36,569 nucleotides of DNA from Kiloniellaceae bacterium. Its GTDB lineage: Bacteria; Pseudomonadota; Alphaproteobacteria; Kiloniellales; Kiloniellaceae. The DNA is taken from positions 1 to 36,569 of the forward strand of contig WHTV01000038.1 in assembly GCA_009377535.1 (NCBI GenBank). Direction: 5' to 3'. Below the pieces are notes generated by a model. That model did no database searches, was not told the DNA's origin, and was given only the letters and a program-made list of their open reading frames with translations. Below, piece after piece: positions 1 to 7,426 of the stretch; the first letter of the stretch is position 1, and each line of letters begins with the position of its first letter. The position numbers were made by a program, and so were the translations under genes.

Positions 1-242
1 CCCAGATCGTCGACCTGCTGCGCGAGCTGCAGCAGCGCCACCGCCTGGCCTACCTCTTCATCAGCCACGATCTGAAAGTAGTCCGCGCGCTGGCCGACGA
101 GGTGATCGTCATGCGCGACGGCAAGGTGGTGGAGCAGGGCAGTGCCGCACGCATCTTCGACGCCCCGGAAGCCGACTACACCAAGGCGCTGATGAAGGCC
201 GCCTTCGAGCTGGAGTCCGTCGAGGGCGCCGTTTCCATCTGA
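1..242 (+). CDS. ABC transporter ATP-binding protein, C-terminal fragment (peptide/YejF-DppF type)
   Basis: The reading frame enters at base 3 and stops at 240-242, so only the last 79 residues are present. The fragment carries the H-loop (FISHDLKVVRAL) followed by the VIVMRDGKVVEQG segment. That pattern is typical of oligopeptide, dipeptide or microcin-C type importer ATPases, which energise uptake at the inner membrane. Walker A, the signature motif and Walker B lie upstream of the window. After the conserved part the chain ends in a short acidic tail. The wording around the H-loop resembles YejF more than DppD/F, but a subfamily call from a fragment is weak. The next gene starts 26 bases downstream on the same strand and may be co-transcribed. 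Confidence 0.8.
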   Translation, partial: QIVDLLRELQQRHRLAYLFISHDLKVVRALADEVIVMRDGKVVEQGSAARIFDAPEADYTKALMKAAFELESVEGAVSI

Positions 243-268
243 ACGATTTTTTCTGCGACAGGAACCCC

Positions 269-1198
269 GTGGCACTTCTCATCAAGACCGATATCGACAG
301 GGGCGATGCCTGGGCGAAAGCCCTGGCCGCCAACTACCCGGAGCTGAAGACCTATGCCTGGCCCTACAAAGGCGACCCGGGCGAGATCGCCTATGCCCTG
401 GTGTGGCAGCCGCCCAAGGGGGAGCTGAAGCGCTACCCGAACCTGAAGGCGATCTTCTCCGTCGGCGCCGGCATCGACCACCTGGCGAGCGACCCGGACC
501 TGCCGCAGGGCATTCCGGTAGTGCGCATGGTGGAGCCTGGCCTCACCGCCGGCATGTCTGAGTACGTGACCCTGGCGGTGCTGAGCCATCACCGCTTCAT
601 GCTGGACTACGCCGCCCAGCGCGCCGCCAAGACCTGGCAGGAGATCCCCCAGCTGCCCGCCGAGGCGCGCCAAGTCGGCGTGCTGGGGCTCGGCGTGCTG
701 GGGCGCGACGCCCTGGAGACCCTGAAGCCCTTCGGCTTCAAGCTGGCCGGCTGGAGCCGCAGCCCCAAGTCGATCAGCGGCGTCACCTGCTTCCACGGCT
801 CGGGCGGCCTCGACGAATTCCTGGCCGGCACCAACATCCTGGTCTGCCTGCTGCCGCTGACGCCGGAGACAGAAGGCCTGCTGAACCGGCGAACCTTCGC
901 CAAGCTGCCGGCCGGCGCGGCGGTCATCAACGTCGGCCGCGGCGGCCAGCTGGTGGAGAATGATCTGCTGGAAGCCCTCGACAGCGGGCAGGTCGCCGGC
1001 GCCACGCTGGACGTGTTCCGCGAGGAGCCCTTGCCCCAAGGCCATCCCTTCTGGGAGCATCCGCGCGTCTTCATCACGCCGCACGTCGCCAGCATGACCG
1101 TGCCGCAAAGCGCCGTGCGCGCGGTGGTCGCCAACATCCAGCGCCTGGAGGCCGGCGAGGCCCTGCAACACGTGGTCGACCTGACGCGCGGCTACTGA
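269..1198 (+). CDS. ghrA: D-2-hydroxyacid dehydrogenase, GhrA-like (glyoxylate/hydroxypyruvate reductase)
   Basis: A 309-residue cytosolic NAD(P)H-dependent reductase, the usual length for GhrA. The dinucleotide-binding motif GLGVLG is at about residues 140-145. The catalytic Arg-Glu-His set of the family is visible as R224 in NVGRGG, E253 in VFREEPLP and H272 in ITPHVAS. GhrA enzymes reduce glyoxylate to glycolate and hydroxypyruvate to glycerate. The start is GTG at 269, preceded by an AGGA-type ribosome binding site (GACAGGA at about 256-262). The gene runs in the same direction as the ABC ATPase and converges on the acid-CoA ligase operon with a 20-base gap, so a link to that operon is not implied. 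Substrate preference cannot be read from sequence. Confidence 0.88.
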   Translation: MALLIKTDIDRGDAWAKALAANYPELKTYAWPYKGDPGEIAYALVWQPPKGELKRYPNLKAIFSVGAGIDHLASDPDLPQGIPVVRMVEPGLTAGMSEYVTLAVLSHHRFMLDYAAQRAAKTWQEIPQLPAEARQVGVLGLGVLGRDALETLKPFGFKLAGWSRSPKSISGVTCFHGSGGLDEFLAGTNILVCLLPLTPETEGLLNRRTFAKLPAGAAVINVGRGGQLVENDLLEALDSGQVAGATLDVFREEPLPQGHPFWEHPRVFITPHVASMTVPQSAVRAVVANIQRLEAGEALQHVVDLTRGY

Positions 1199-1218
1199 AT
1201 CATATCGCAGCGCCGGCT

Positions 1219-2115
1219 TCAGTTCCCGGCTTGCCGCTTTCCCGGCTGCGCGATGCGCGACAGGAGCAATCCGGGAAGCTGGCTCGGCAGGTCGGCGACA
1301 GCCACTCCCGCCGTCTCCAGCGCCTGCCGCTTGGAGGCGTAGCTGCCGCCGTCACCCGAGACGATCGCCCCGGCATGGCCCATTTTCTTGCCCGGCGGCG
1401 AGGCGCGCCCGGCGATGAAAGCGGCGACCGGCTTGCTCATTCCGCGCGCGTAGCCTGCCGCGTCCTCCTCGGCCGTGCCGCCGATCTCGCCACAAATCAC
1501 CACCGCCTCGGTACGTTTGTCCGCATCGAGGATCTCCAAGGCGTCGCGGATCGTCGTGCCGATCATCGGATCACCACCAACGCCGAAGAAAACCGACTGC
1601 CCTTCGCCCGCCTGGGTGAGAATCAGCGCGACCAGAGTCCCGAGGCTGCCGGAGCGCGAAATCACGCCGATGCGCCCGGGCTGGAAGACCCGCCGGTTGA
1701 AGGCCGGCATGATGCCGACGAAGGCCTCGCCCGGCGTCACCAGCCCGGCGGTGTTCGGCCCGACGATGCGGGTGCCGTTCGCCCTTGCGGCGGCGTGCAT
1801 CTCCATCACGTCATGCGCCGGAATGTGCTCCGTCAGGCAGACAACCATCCCCGCGCCGGCCTCGCAGGCGTCGATCGCCGCCGCCTTGGCCGCCAGAGGC
1901 GGGATGAACATCACGGTGACGTCGAAGGGCGCCGCCTCCGCCGCCGCCCGCGCACTGGCGAAGACCGGTACGCCTAGGTGGTCGGTGCCGGCCTTCGTCG
2001 GATTCACACCGCCGACGATGGTGGTCCCATAGGACTGCATCGCCGCGGTCCAGAAGGTGCCCTGCTTGCCGGTGATGCCCTGGACCAGCACCCGATGCCC
2101 GCGTCTCACGATCAT
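1219..2115 (-). CDS. Acid-CoA ligase (ADP-forming) alpha subunit, SucD-like
   Basis: A 298-residue protein with the two-domain layout of succinyl-CoA synthetase alpha. The N-terminal CoA-binding Rossmann domain contains GITGKQGTF at about residues 13-21, and the ligase domain carries the phosphorylated histidine at H247 in KKMGHAGAIVSG. The family forms acyl-CoA from an acid, CoA and ATP through a phosphohistidine. The start codon overlaps the stop of the beta subunit as ATGA (2112-2115), which argues for translational coupling and a working heterodimer. Position in an operon with an acylating aldehyde dehydrogenase, and away from TCA-cycle genes, points to a dedicated acid other than succinate, possibly sulfoacetate, malonate or another dicarboxylate. 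That substrate assignment is inference. Malate-CoA ligase (MtkB) is the other close family. Confidence 0.88.
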   Translation of the reverse strand: MIVRRGHRVLVQGITGKQGTFWTAAMQSYGTTIVGGVNPTKAGTDHLGVPVFASARAAAEAAPFDVTVMFIPPLAAKAAAIDACEAGAGMVVCLTEHIPAHDVMEMHAAARANGTRIVGPNTAGLVTPGEAFVGIMPAFNRRVFQPGRIGVISRSGSLGTLVALILTQAGEGQSVFFGVGGDPMIGTTIRDALEILDADKRTEAVVICGEIGGTAEEDAAGYARGMSKPVAAFIAGRASPPGKKMGHAGAIVSGDGGSYASKRQALETAGVAVADLPSQLPGLLLSRIAQPGKRQAGN

Positions 2116-3242
2116 GCCGCAGTCCCCGCTGCCTGGACCGCCGCCGCCACGGCATCGTCCATCCGATCGTAGGGCTCGAAGCCCAGCTCGCGGCGGACGA
2201 GTGCTACCGCCTCGTCCTCGCCGGTACCATGGATGGTGAAGAACACCGGGATCGACGGCTCGAGCAGCTTCCAGGCCTTCACCACGCCCTCCGCCATCAC
2301 GTCTGTGCGCGCGAAGGCGCCGCAGAAGTTCACCACGAGCGAGCGGATGTTGGGGTTGGCGAGCAGGATCTCCAGGGCGGTCTGCGCCTTGGTATAGGCT
2401 TCGCCGCCGATCTCGAGGAAGTTTGCCGGCGCGCCGCCGAAGTGCGAAACCGCGTCCATGGTGGTCATGGTGAGGCCGGCGCCGTTGGCCAGGATGCCCA
2501 CCGCGCCGCCGAGCTCGATGTACTTCAGCCCCGCTGCCTGCGCCCGCGCCTCGAGCGAGGTCAGCCGGTCGGGCGTGCCCTTCTCGAACAGGCCCGGCCG
2601 GCGCGCCCCTGCGGCATCGTCGACGACCAGCTTGCAGTCGAGGGCGACGATGCGGCCGTCCCCGGTCACCACCAGCGGATTGATCTCGAGGAGTTCAGCC
2701 TCGAGATCGCGATAGGCCCGGTAAAGCGCCATCAGCGCCTTTGCAAGGGCAGGAGCAGCCTCCGGGCCGATAGCGGCGGCAACCGTCTCGGCATCGCCGT
2801 TCTGCAACCCCTCGCTGATCCTGATCGGATGTCGGCGCATCGCGTTGGGATCGCGCTCGGCGGCTTCCTCCACGTCCATGCCGCCCAGCGTCGAGAACAG
2901 CAGCAGCGGCCCCTTCGAAGCCGGGTCGTTGAGGATCGCGGCGTAGAGTTCGCGCGCAATCGGCACCTGCGCCTCGATCAGCACCCTCTCCACGCGGTGA
3001 CCGCCGATCTCAATGCCGAGAATGGCGCCGGCATGGCGCCGCGCCTCGGCCGCATCGGCGGCAAGCCTGATGCCGCCCGCCCTGCCGCGCTTGCCGGTCG
3101 GCACCTGGGCCTTCACCACACAGGGTCCGATCTCGCGCGCCGCGGCCTCCGCTTCCTCGGGGGTGGTTGCCAAGCGTGCCGGCGGCACTTCGACTCCCGC
3201 TTCGGCCAGCAGCGGCTTGGCGGCATGCTCCTCGAAGTTCAC
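2112..3242 (-). CDS. Acid-CoA ligase (ADP-forming) beta subunit, SucC-like
   Basis: I place the start at GTG 3242 (376 residues, protein begins MNFEEHAAKPLL). Longer versions read into the aldehyde dehydrogenase gene in another frame, and GAGGG overlapping that gene's stop gives a good ribosome site. The ATP-grasp fold shows VVKAQVPTGKRG at about 42-53, EINPLVV with the metal ligands at about 186-192 and LDCKLVVDDAA at 201-211. The C-terminal ligase part shows NGAGLTMTTMD (253-263) and ANFLEIGG (273-280). Canonical SucC proteins next have a VRLEG(T/N)N loop. Here it is replaced by FTIHGTGED (335-343), so the arginine is missing. This suggests a different acid substrate, but the effect is untested. 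It pairs with the downstream alpha subunit. Confidence 0.88.
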   Translation of the reverse strand: MNFEEHAAKPLLAEAGVEVPPARLATTPEEAEAAAREIGPCVVKAQVPTGKRGRAGGIRLAADAAEARRHAGAILGIEIGGHRVERVLIEAQVPIARELYAAILNDPASKGPLLLFSTLGGMDVEEAAERDPNAMRRHPIRISEGLQNGDAETVAAAIGPEAAPALAKALMALYRAYRDLEAELLEINPLVVTGDGRIVALDCKLVVDDAAGARRPGLFEKGTPDRLTSLEARAQAAGLKYIELGGAVGILANGAGLTMTTMDAVSHFGGAPANFLEIGGEAYTKAQTALEILLANPNIRSLVVNFCGAFARTDVMAEGVVKAWKLLEPSIPVFFTIHGTGEDEAVALVRRELGFEPYDRMDDAVAAAVQAAGTAA

Positions 3243-3249
3243 CGCGCCC

Positions 3250-4677
3250 TCACTTGCCGTACTTCGCCCAGTAGTGGCCGAAGAGCTCCTCCTCGCTCGG
3301 CTTGTCCTCGGGGATGGTGGTGACGAGATGCGTGATGTTGATGAAATGGCGCCAGTTGAGGTTCTCCGAGATCGAGTTTTTGGCCCAGGTGCCGCCGCCC
3401 ATCGACAGTGTGAAGGGCATGGCATTGTCGAAGGCGCCGCCGTTGCCGAAGGTATGCGCCTGGTTCACCAGTACGCGGACCACGTCGGTTTCCGCAGCCA
3501 GCGCGCGGGCATGGGCCATGTCGGCGGTGTGGATGCCGCAGGAATGGCCCTTGCCCTTCACCTCTAGGATGCCGCGGACGAGCGCGCAGGCCTGGTCGAA
3601 GTCGCGCGCCCGGTAGACCGTGAGCACCAGCGACAGCTTCTCGTCGGAAAGCGGTCGGTCGCGCCCCGGCCGGTCGTCCTCGACCATGATGAACTTCGCC
3701 GTCTTGGCTTCATCGGAGAGCCCGAGCTTCTCCGCCAGCACCGCCATGTCGCGGGCGATCACCGCGCGGTTCAGCTTGCCGCCGATCCACAGGCCCGCCG
3801 ACACCTTCGCCTTGTCCTCGGCGCTGGCGCGATAGCCGCCCTGGCGGGCGAACGCCGCCATCATCGGCTCGTAAATGTCGTCGAGCAGGATGACCGCGTT
3901 CTCCGACGAGCAGGAGGTCGCGTTGTCGAAGATCTTCGACGCCGTGATCTTTCGCGCGGCGTCGTCGAGATCGGCGGAAGAATCGACGATCACCGGGACG
4001 TTGCCGACACCGACCCCGATGGCCACCGTGCCCGAAGCCATGGCGCGGCGCACGTTGTCCTGCGAGCCCGTCACCACCGCAAGGTCGGCGCCCGCCATCA
4101 GCGCCTGGGTCGTCTCCTTCGAGACGGGGGACGGCAGGATCTGAACCAGGTCCTCCGCGAAGCCCGCCTTCTTCAGCTCCGCTCGCATCAGCCCGACGGT
4201 CGTCGCGGTCGTCTCGTAGCCGGCGGGCGAGGGCGCGATGACCACAGCGTTGCCACCCTTCAGCGCCATCATCGCCTTGTTCACCGGGGTGGCCGCGGGG
4301 TTGGTCGAGGGGCAGACGGCGGCCACCACACCAACCGGCTTGCCGTACTTCACCATCCCACGGGCGGGATCGTCTTCGATGACGCCGACGGTCCTGACCC
4401 TCAGGAGGTCGCGCAGGGTGCCGAAGGTCTTGCGGGTGTTCTTGGTGATTTTCGACTCGACGGTGCCGAGGCCGGTGTCGCGCACGGCCAGTTCGGCCAG
4501 TGCCTTGGCGTTCTCGGGCTTGTAGATCGACCAGGCGAGCGCCGTCACGGCCTCGTCCACCCGGCCCTGATCGCGGTTCTCGTAAGTTGCGAGCGCTGCG
4601 CGGGCGCGCCCCAGGACCTCCCCGACGATCTCTTCGGCTGTCCGCTGCGTCGCCCCGCGTTCGGCCACTGCCGCCAT
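3250..4677 (-). CDS. CoA-acylating aldehyde dehydrogenase, sulfoacetaldehyde dehydrogenase (SauS)-like
   Basis: A 475-residue aldehyde dehydrogenase of the CoA-acylating branch. The catalytic cysteine is C256 in DNATSCSSENA. The segment CPSTNPAATPVNKAMMALKG at 122-141 and the glycine-rich GVGVGNVP at 221-228 are typical of acylating enzymes. Overall wording resembles what I recall of SauS, which interconverts sulfoacetyl-CoA and sulfoacetaldehyde, and is also related to succinate- and malonate-semialdehyde acylating enzymes. As first gene of an operon with an acid-CoA ligase it would most simply reduce the acyl-CoA made by that ligase to an aldehyde. No Xsc or Pta gene, the usual sulfoacetaldehyde-consuming partners, is in the window. 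The substrate therefore stays open. Confidence 0.87.
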   Translation of the reverse strand: MAAVAERGATQRTAEEIVGEVLGRARAALATYENRDQGRVDEAVTALAWSIYKPENAKALAELAVRDTGLGTVESKITKNTRKTFGTLRDLLRVRTVGVIEDDPARGMVKYGKPVGVVAAVCPSTNPAATPVNKAMMALKGGNAVVIAPSPAGYETTATTVGLMRAELKKAGFAEDLVQILPSPVSKETTQALMAGADLAVVTGSQDNVRRAMASGTVAIGVGVGNVPVIVDSSADLDDAARKITASKIFDNATSCSSENAVILLDDIYEPMMAAFARQGGYRASAEDKAKVSAGLWIGGKLNRAVIARDMAVLAEKLGLSDEAKTAKFIMVEDDRPGRDRPLSDEKLSLVLTVYRARDFDQACALVRGILEVKGKGHSCGIHTADMAHARALAAETDVVRVLVNQAHTFGNGGAFDNAMPFTLSMGGGTWAKNSISENLNWRHFINITHLVTTIPEDKPSEEELFGHYWAKYGK

Positions 4678-4723
4678 GCTTCGCTCCCTCTGAGTGTGCA
4701 GATGGGCTCTCGCCCGAGGGTGT

Positions 4724-4737
4724 ATGAAAAACGGGAC
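4724..4737 (-). promoter_or_regulatory. Candidate IclR operator copy A (upstream of the enzyme operon)
   Basis: Read toward the aldehyde dehydrogenase gene the site is GTCCCGTTTTTCAT. The same 14 bases occur at 5751-5764 in front of tctC, again reading toward the target gene. A weaker look-alike with CGGGA conserved lies 31 bp away at about 4755-4768. That IclR binds it is inferred from the location of the only local regulator gene between the two sites. Confidence 0.45.
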
Positions 4738-4748
4738 GAGATGTCTCT

Positions 4749-4777
4749 TTTTTATAAAGAATCGGGATCACTGTCAA
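4749..4777 (-). promoter_or_regulatory. Candidate sigma-70-type promoter for the aldehyde dehydrogenase/acid-CoA ligase operon
   Basis: Read leftward, a perfect TTGACA (4772-4777) is followed by an AT-rich block that gives TAAAAA (4749-4754) at 17-bp spacing or TATAAA (4751-4756) at 15 bp. It lies between the IclR stop and the dehydrogenase start. The shared 14-bp motif at 4724-4737 would fall just downstream of the transcription start, a position suited to repression. Confidence 0.5.
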
Positions 4778-4801
4778 GCGCGGCCGGCGAGAGCCCAGCC
4801 G

Positions 4802-5608
4802 TCAGCCGGCCGCCGCCGCGGAGCGGTCGTTCGAATCCGCGCCGACCGGTGCCTGGTCCTCGAGGAACTCTGCGATGCGGCCAGCGGCCTCGTGCATCGA
4901 TGGCAGGTGCGAAACCAGGCTTTGCAGCGATGTCCGGGGCATCACCCCTTGGATGGCTAGGCCGGCGATGATCTCGCCGTCCCTGTTGCGCACCGGCACC
5001 GCGGCACCGAGCAATCCGATATGGTACTCCTGGTTGTTCAGGGAATAGCCGTCGGCGACTATGCGCTCGAACTCCCGTTCCAGCGCGGCGGGGTCGGTCA
5101 CCGTCCAATCGGTGAAGCGCTCGAACCTCCCCTTGCGCAGAAGCTCCTGTCTCAGCCGCGGCGGCAGGTAGGCGAGCAGCAGCTTGCCGATCGCCACGGC
5201 GTGGGCAGGCAGCTCATCATTCGGGTTGATGGTGAAGCGCAGGCGCCAAGCGTACTCGACCCGCTCCAAGTAGCGCACAGAATAGCCGTTGAGAATGCCG
5301 AGATTGGCGCTTTCGCCCACCTCGCCGGCGAGCCGCTCCAGCTCGGCCCGGATCGGCAGTGTCGCGGCCGCCGCCCGGAGCGTGGAAAGGGCGAGGTCGC
5401 GCATCCGGTGGCCGAGGACGAAGCTGTCGCGCCGGACACTCCGCTGCACCGTCCCGGCTTCCTCGAGTTGCTGCAGCACGCGATGGACGGTTTGCTTCGG
5501 CATGCCGGTGGCTTCCGCAAGAAAGGTGAGGGTCACCGCCCGGCGTTCCGCCGCGATCCGCTCAAGGATGGCGAGAGATTTCTCGATGGCGGAAGTGGCT
5601 TTCGGCAC
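4802..5608 (-). CDS. IclR family transcriptional regulator
   Basis: A 268-residue IclR protein. The N-terminal winged helix (about residues 1-65) has LTFLAEATGMPKQTVHRVLQ as the helix-turn-helix, and the C-terminal effector-binding domain (about 80-255) contains HAVAIGKLLLAYLP and the AGLAIQG segment common to the family. The start is GTG at 5608 with AAGGA nine bases upstream. It sits between the tctCBA transporter, from which it is divergent, and the aldehyde dehydrogenase/acid-CoA ligase operon, which runs in the same direction 124 bases downstream. It is therefore the natural local regulator of both, probably responding to the imported acid or its product. Whether it represses or activates cannot be told from sequence. 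Confidence 0.9.
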   Translation of the reverse strand: MPKATSAIEKSLAILERIAAERRAVTLTFLAEATGMPKQTVHRVLQQLEEAGTVQRSVRRDSFVLGHRMRDLALSTLRAAAATLPIRAELERLAGEVGESANLGILNGYSVRYLERVEYAWRLRFTINPNDELPAHAVAIGKLLLAYLPPRLRQELLRKGRFERFTDWTVTDPAALEREFERIVADGYSLNNQEYHIGLLGAAVPVRNRDGEIIAGLAIQGVMPRTSLQSLVSHLPSMHEAAGRIAEFLEDQAPVGADSNDRSAAAAG

Positions 5609-5750
5609 AATACGGTTCCTTTTGCGAAGGTCGATGCTGTGGCGCTGCCGCCTCGAACGAGACGACCGCCCCGCCCGCGGCGCGGAGATCCGGGGATAGG
5701 GTCATTGCCAAGGGGCTCTCTTTGTGATTTCATTAAAATCAAGATGACTG

Positions 5751-5764
5751 GTCCCGTTTTTCAT
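5751..5764 (+). promoter_or_regulatory. Candidate IclR operator copy B (upstream of tctC)
   Basis: GTCCCGTTTTTCAT, identical over 14 bases to copy A at 4724-4737. A plausible -10 element, TAAAAT, lies at 5782-5787, seventeen bases after the motif. No good -35 hexamer is present, so the motif occupies the -35 region. This could mean activation, or repression by blocking polymerase. Confidence 0.45.
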
Positions 5765-5838
5765 TTTGGCAGGTTGGCGGCTAAAATGGAAGCGGGAGAC
5801 AAGGGCACGAAAGCCCGCAGCAGCCATGGGAGGATAAA

Positions 5839-6798
5839 ATGGCGCCCTACGTGAGAACAGCGGCACTTCTGGTGGGAACGGCCCTGCTGACCGCACCATT
5901 CCTGCACAGCCCGGCTCCGGCACAGGCCGACTATCCCAGCCGCCCGATCGAGACGATCGTAACCTTCGGCCCGGGCGGTGGCGCAGATCTCATGGGGCGC
6001 CAGATGGCGCGGCTGATCGAACCGCTGCTCGGCGTCTCTCTCCCGGTCTCGAACGTCGCCGGCGCGTCGGGCAATGCCGGCTTGACGCGGTTGAAAACGA
6101 GCGAGCCCGACGGCTACACGATCGGGACATTGATCTCGCTGACCGTCGCCTCCTGGGCCTCGAACATCGGCGACAACGCGCCCGAGGACTTCCGCATCAT
6201 CGCCGTGGTCCAGAGTTCGCCCTCGTTCCTCTTCGTCTCGGCGAACAGTCCGCACCAGACGGTCGAGGCGCTCTTCGAGCATGCGCGCGAGAATCCCGGC
6301 GCGCTGACCGTCGCCACGTCGGGCTACGGCACGCAGGACGATGTGACGCTGCAGCTGCTTGCGGAAGGCGGCGTCGAGATGGCGAACGTGCCCTTCGAGG
6401 CGCCGGCCGAGCGCTACGCATCCCCGATCGGCGGACATACCGACGTGATTTATGAGGAGCCGGGCGACGTCGCGCAGTTTCTCAAGTCCGGCCAGCTCAA
6501 GGCGCTGGTCGTGTTCTCGCGGGAAAGGCACCCGGAGTTCCCGGACGTGCCGACTTCGGCCGAAGCGGGAATCGACATCGCCGATCTCGACAACTTCCGC
6601 ACCATCGCAGTGCCTGCCGCCACACCCGATGCGATCGTGGCGCGGCTGGAGGAAGCGGTCCTGAGCGCCACGGCCAGCGAGGAGTGGAACGCGTTCTGCC
6701 AGCAAACCTATACCTGCATCGAACCGGTGACCGGCGAGGCGGCGCAGACGACGATCACCGCCTTCCGCGACCTGATCGCAAAGCGGCTCGGAAACTGA
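5839..6798 (+). CDS. tctC: Tripartite tricarboxylate transporter substrate-binding protein (TctC/Bug family)
   Basis: A 319-residue periplasmic receptor. Residues 1-31 form a Sec signal peptide ending in PAQA. The mature part begins DYPSRPIETIVTFGPGGGADLMGRQMA, the usual Bug-family opening with its glycine-rich ligand loop, and continues with NVAGASGNAG. Bug proteins bind carboxylates such as citrate or other di- and tricarboxylates and deliver them to TctAB. A strong ribosome site (GGGAGGA) precedes ATG 5839. It is first gene of a tctC-tctB-tctA operon divergent from the IclR gene and carries copy B of the shared upstream motif. The ligand is unknown. The CoA-ligase neighbour suggests that the imported acid is what is activated. 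Confidence 0.92.
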   Translation: MAPYVRTAALLVGTALLTAPFLHSPAPAQADYPSRPIETIVTFGPGGGADLMGRQMARLIEPLLGVSLPVSNVAGASGNAGLTRLKTSEPDGYTIGTLISLTVASWASNIGDNAPEDFRIIAVVQSSPSFLFVSANSPHQTVEALFEHARENPGALTVATSGYGTQDDVTLQLLAEGGVEMANVPFEAPAERYASPIGGHTDVIYEEPGDVAQFLKSGQLKALVVFSRERHPEFPDVPTSAEAGIDIADLDNFRTIAVPAATPDAIVARLEEAVLSATASEEWNAFCQQTYTCIEPVTGEAAQTTITAFRDLIAKRLGN

Positions 6799-6811
6799 CG
6801 GTAGCGCAGCG

Positions 6812-7405
6812 GTGAACCGCGCCGCCGGAGGCGACCGCCTGTCCGAAGCTCCGCCGGAACCAAGCAGCCGGCAGGGCTGGGCGCCGCTGGCGCTCCGCCT
6901 GCTCGCGCCTGCAAGCTTCCTGGTGGCCGCGCTCGTCCTGCCGGCCTTCATGCTGAACACCACGCGCCCCTTCCGCGGATCGGGGCTCGGCCCGGCCGCC
7001 TGGCCGCAGGCGATGCTCGCCCTGACCGCTGTCTGTGCAGCGATCTGGCTGGCGCAGGAGTTCCTGGCCTGGCGCCGCGGTCGGGAGGCTCCCCTCGCCG
7101 CCGAAGCTGCGCGGCCCGGCGAGGCATACTCCTACGTGAAGGCGGTGATCGGGCTTGTGATGATCGTGGCCTATGGATGGCTGCTGCCTGTGGCCGGCTT
7201 TCCGATCGTGACCGCCTGTTTCATCGCGCTTTGGTGCATCCTCGGCGGCTTGCGCAATCCCTTTGCGGTCGTTCCACTGTCGCTCGTCGGGACAGGCGTG
7301 CTGCTCTGGGTCTTCATGGGGCTGGCATTAATGCCGCTCAACCGGGGCCAGGGAGTCTTCGATCGCATCAGCATTGCGCTCTTGCAGATGCTCGGCATCT
7401 ACTAG
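6812..7405 (+). CDS. tctB: Tripartite tricarboxylate transporter small membrane subunit TctB
   Basis: A 197-residue membrane protein with about four hydrophobic helices (roughly 30-50, 65-85, 110-135 and 145-175), matching the four-helix TctB family. The N-terminal 25 residues are polar and proline-rich and precede the first helix. The start is GTG at 6812, thirteen bases after the tctC stop, with only a weak ribosome site, so translation may depend on coupling. The conserved GLGPAAWPQAM segment after the first helix is typical for the family. TctB works with the large TctA subunit in the inner membrane to form the ion-driven permease served by TctC. Confidence 0.88.
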   Translation: MNRAAGGDRLSEAPPEPSSRQGWAPLALRLLAPASFLVAALVLPAFMLNTTRPFRGSGLGPAAWPQAMLALTAVCAAIWLAQEFLAWRRGREAPLAAEAARPGEAYSYVKAVIGLVMIVAYGWLLPVAGFPIVTACFIALWCILGGLRNPFAVVPLSLVGTGVLLWVFMGLALMPLNRGQGVFDRISIALLQMLGIY

Positions 7406-7426
7406 CGCAGCCTCTGAGGAAACTCC

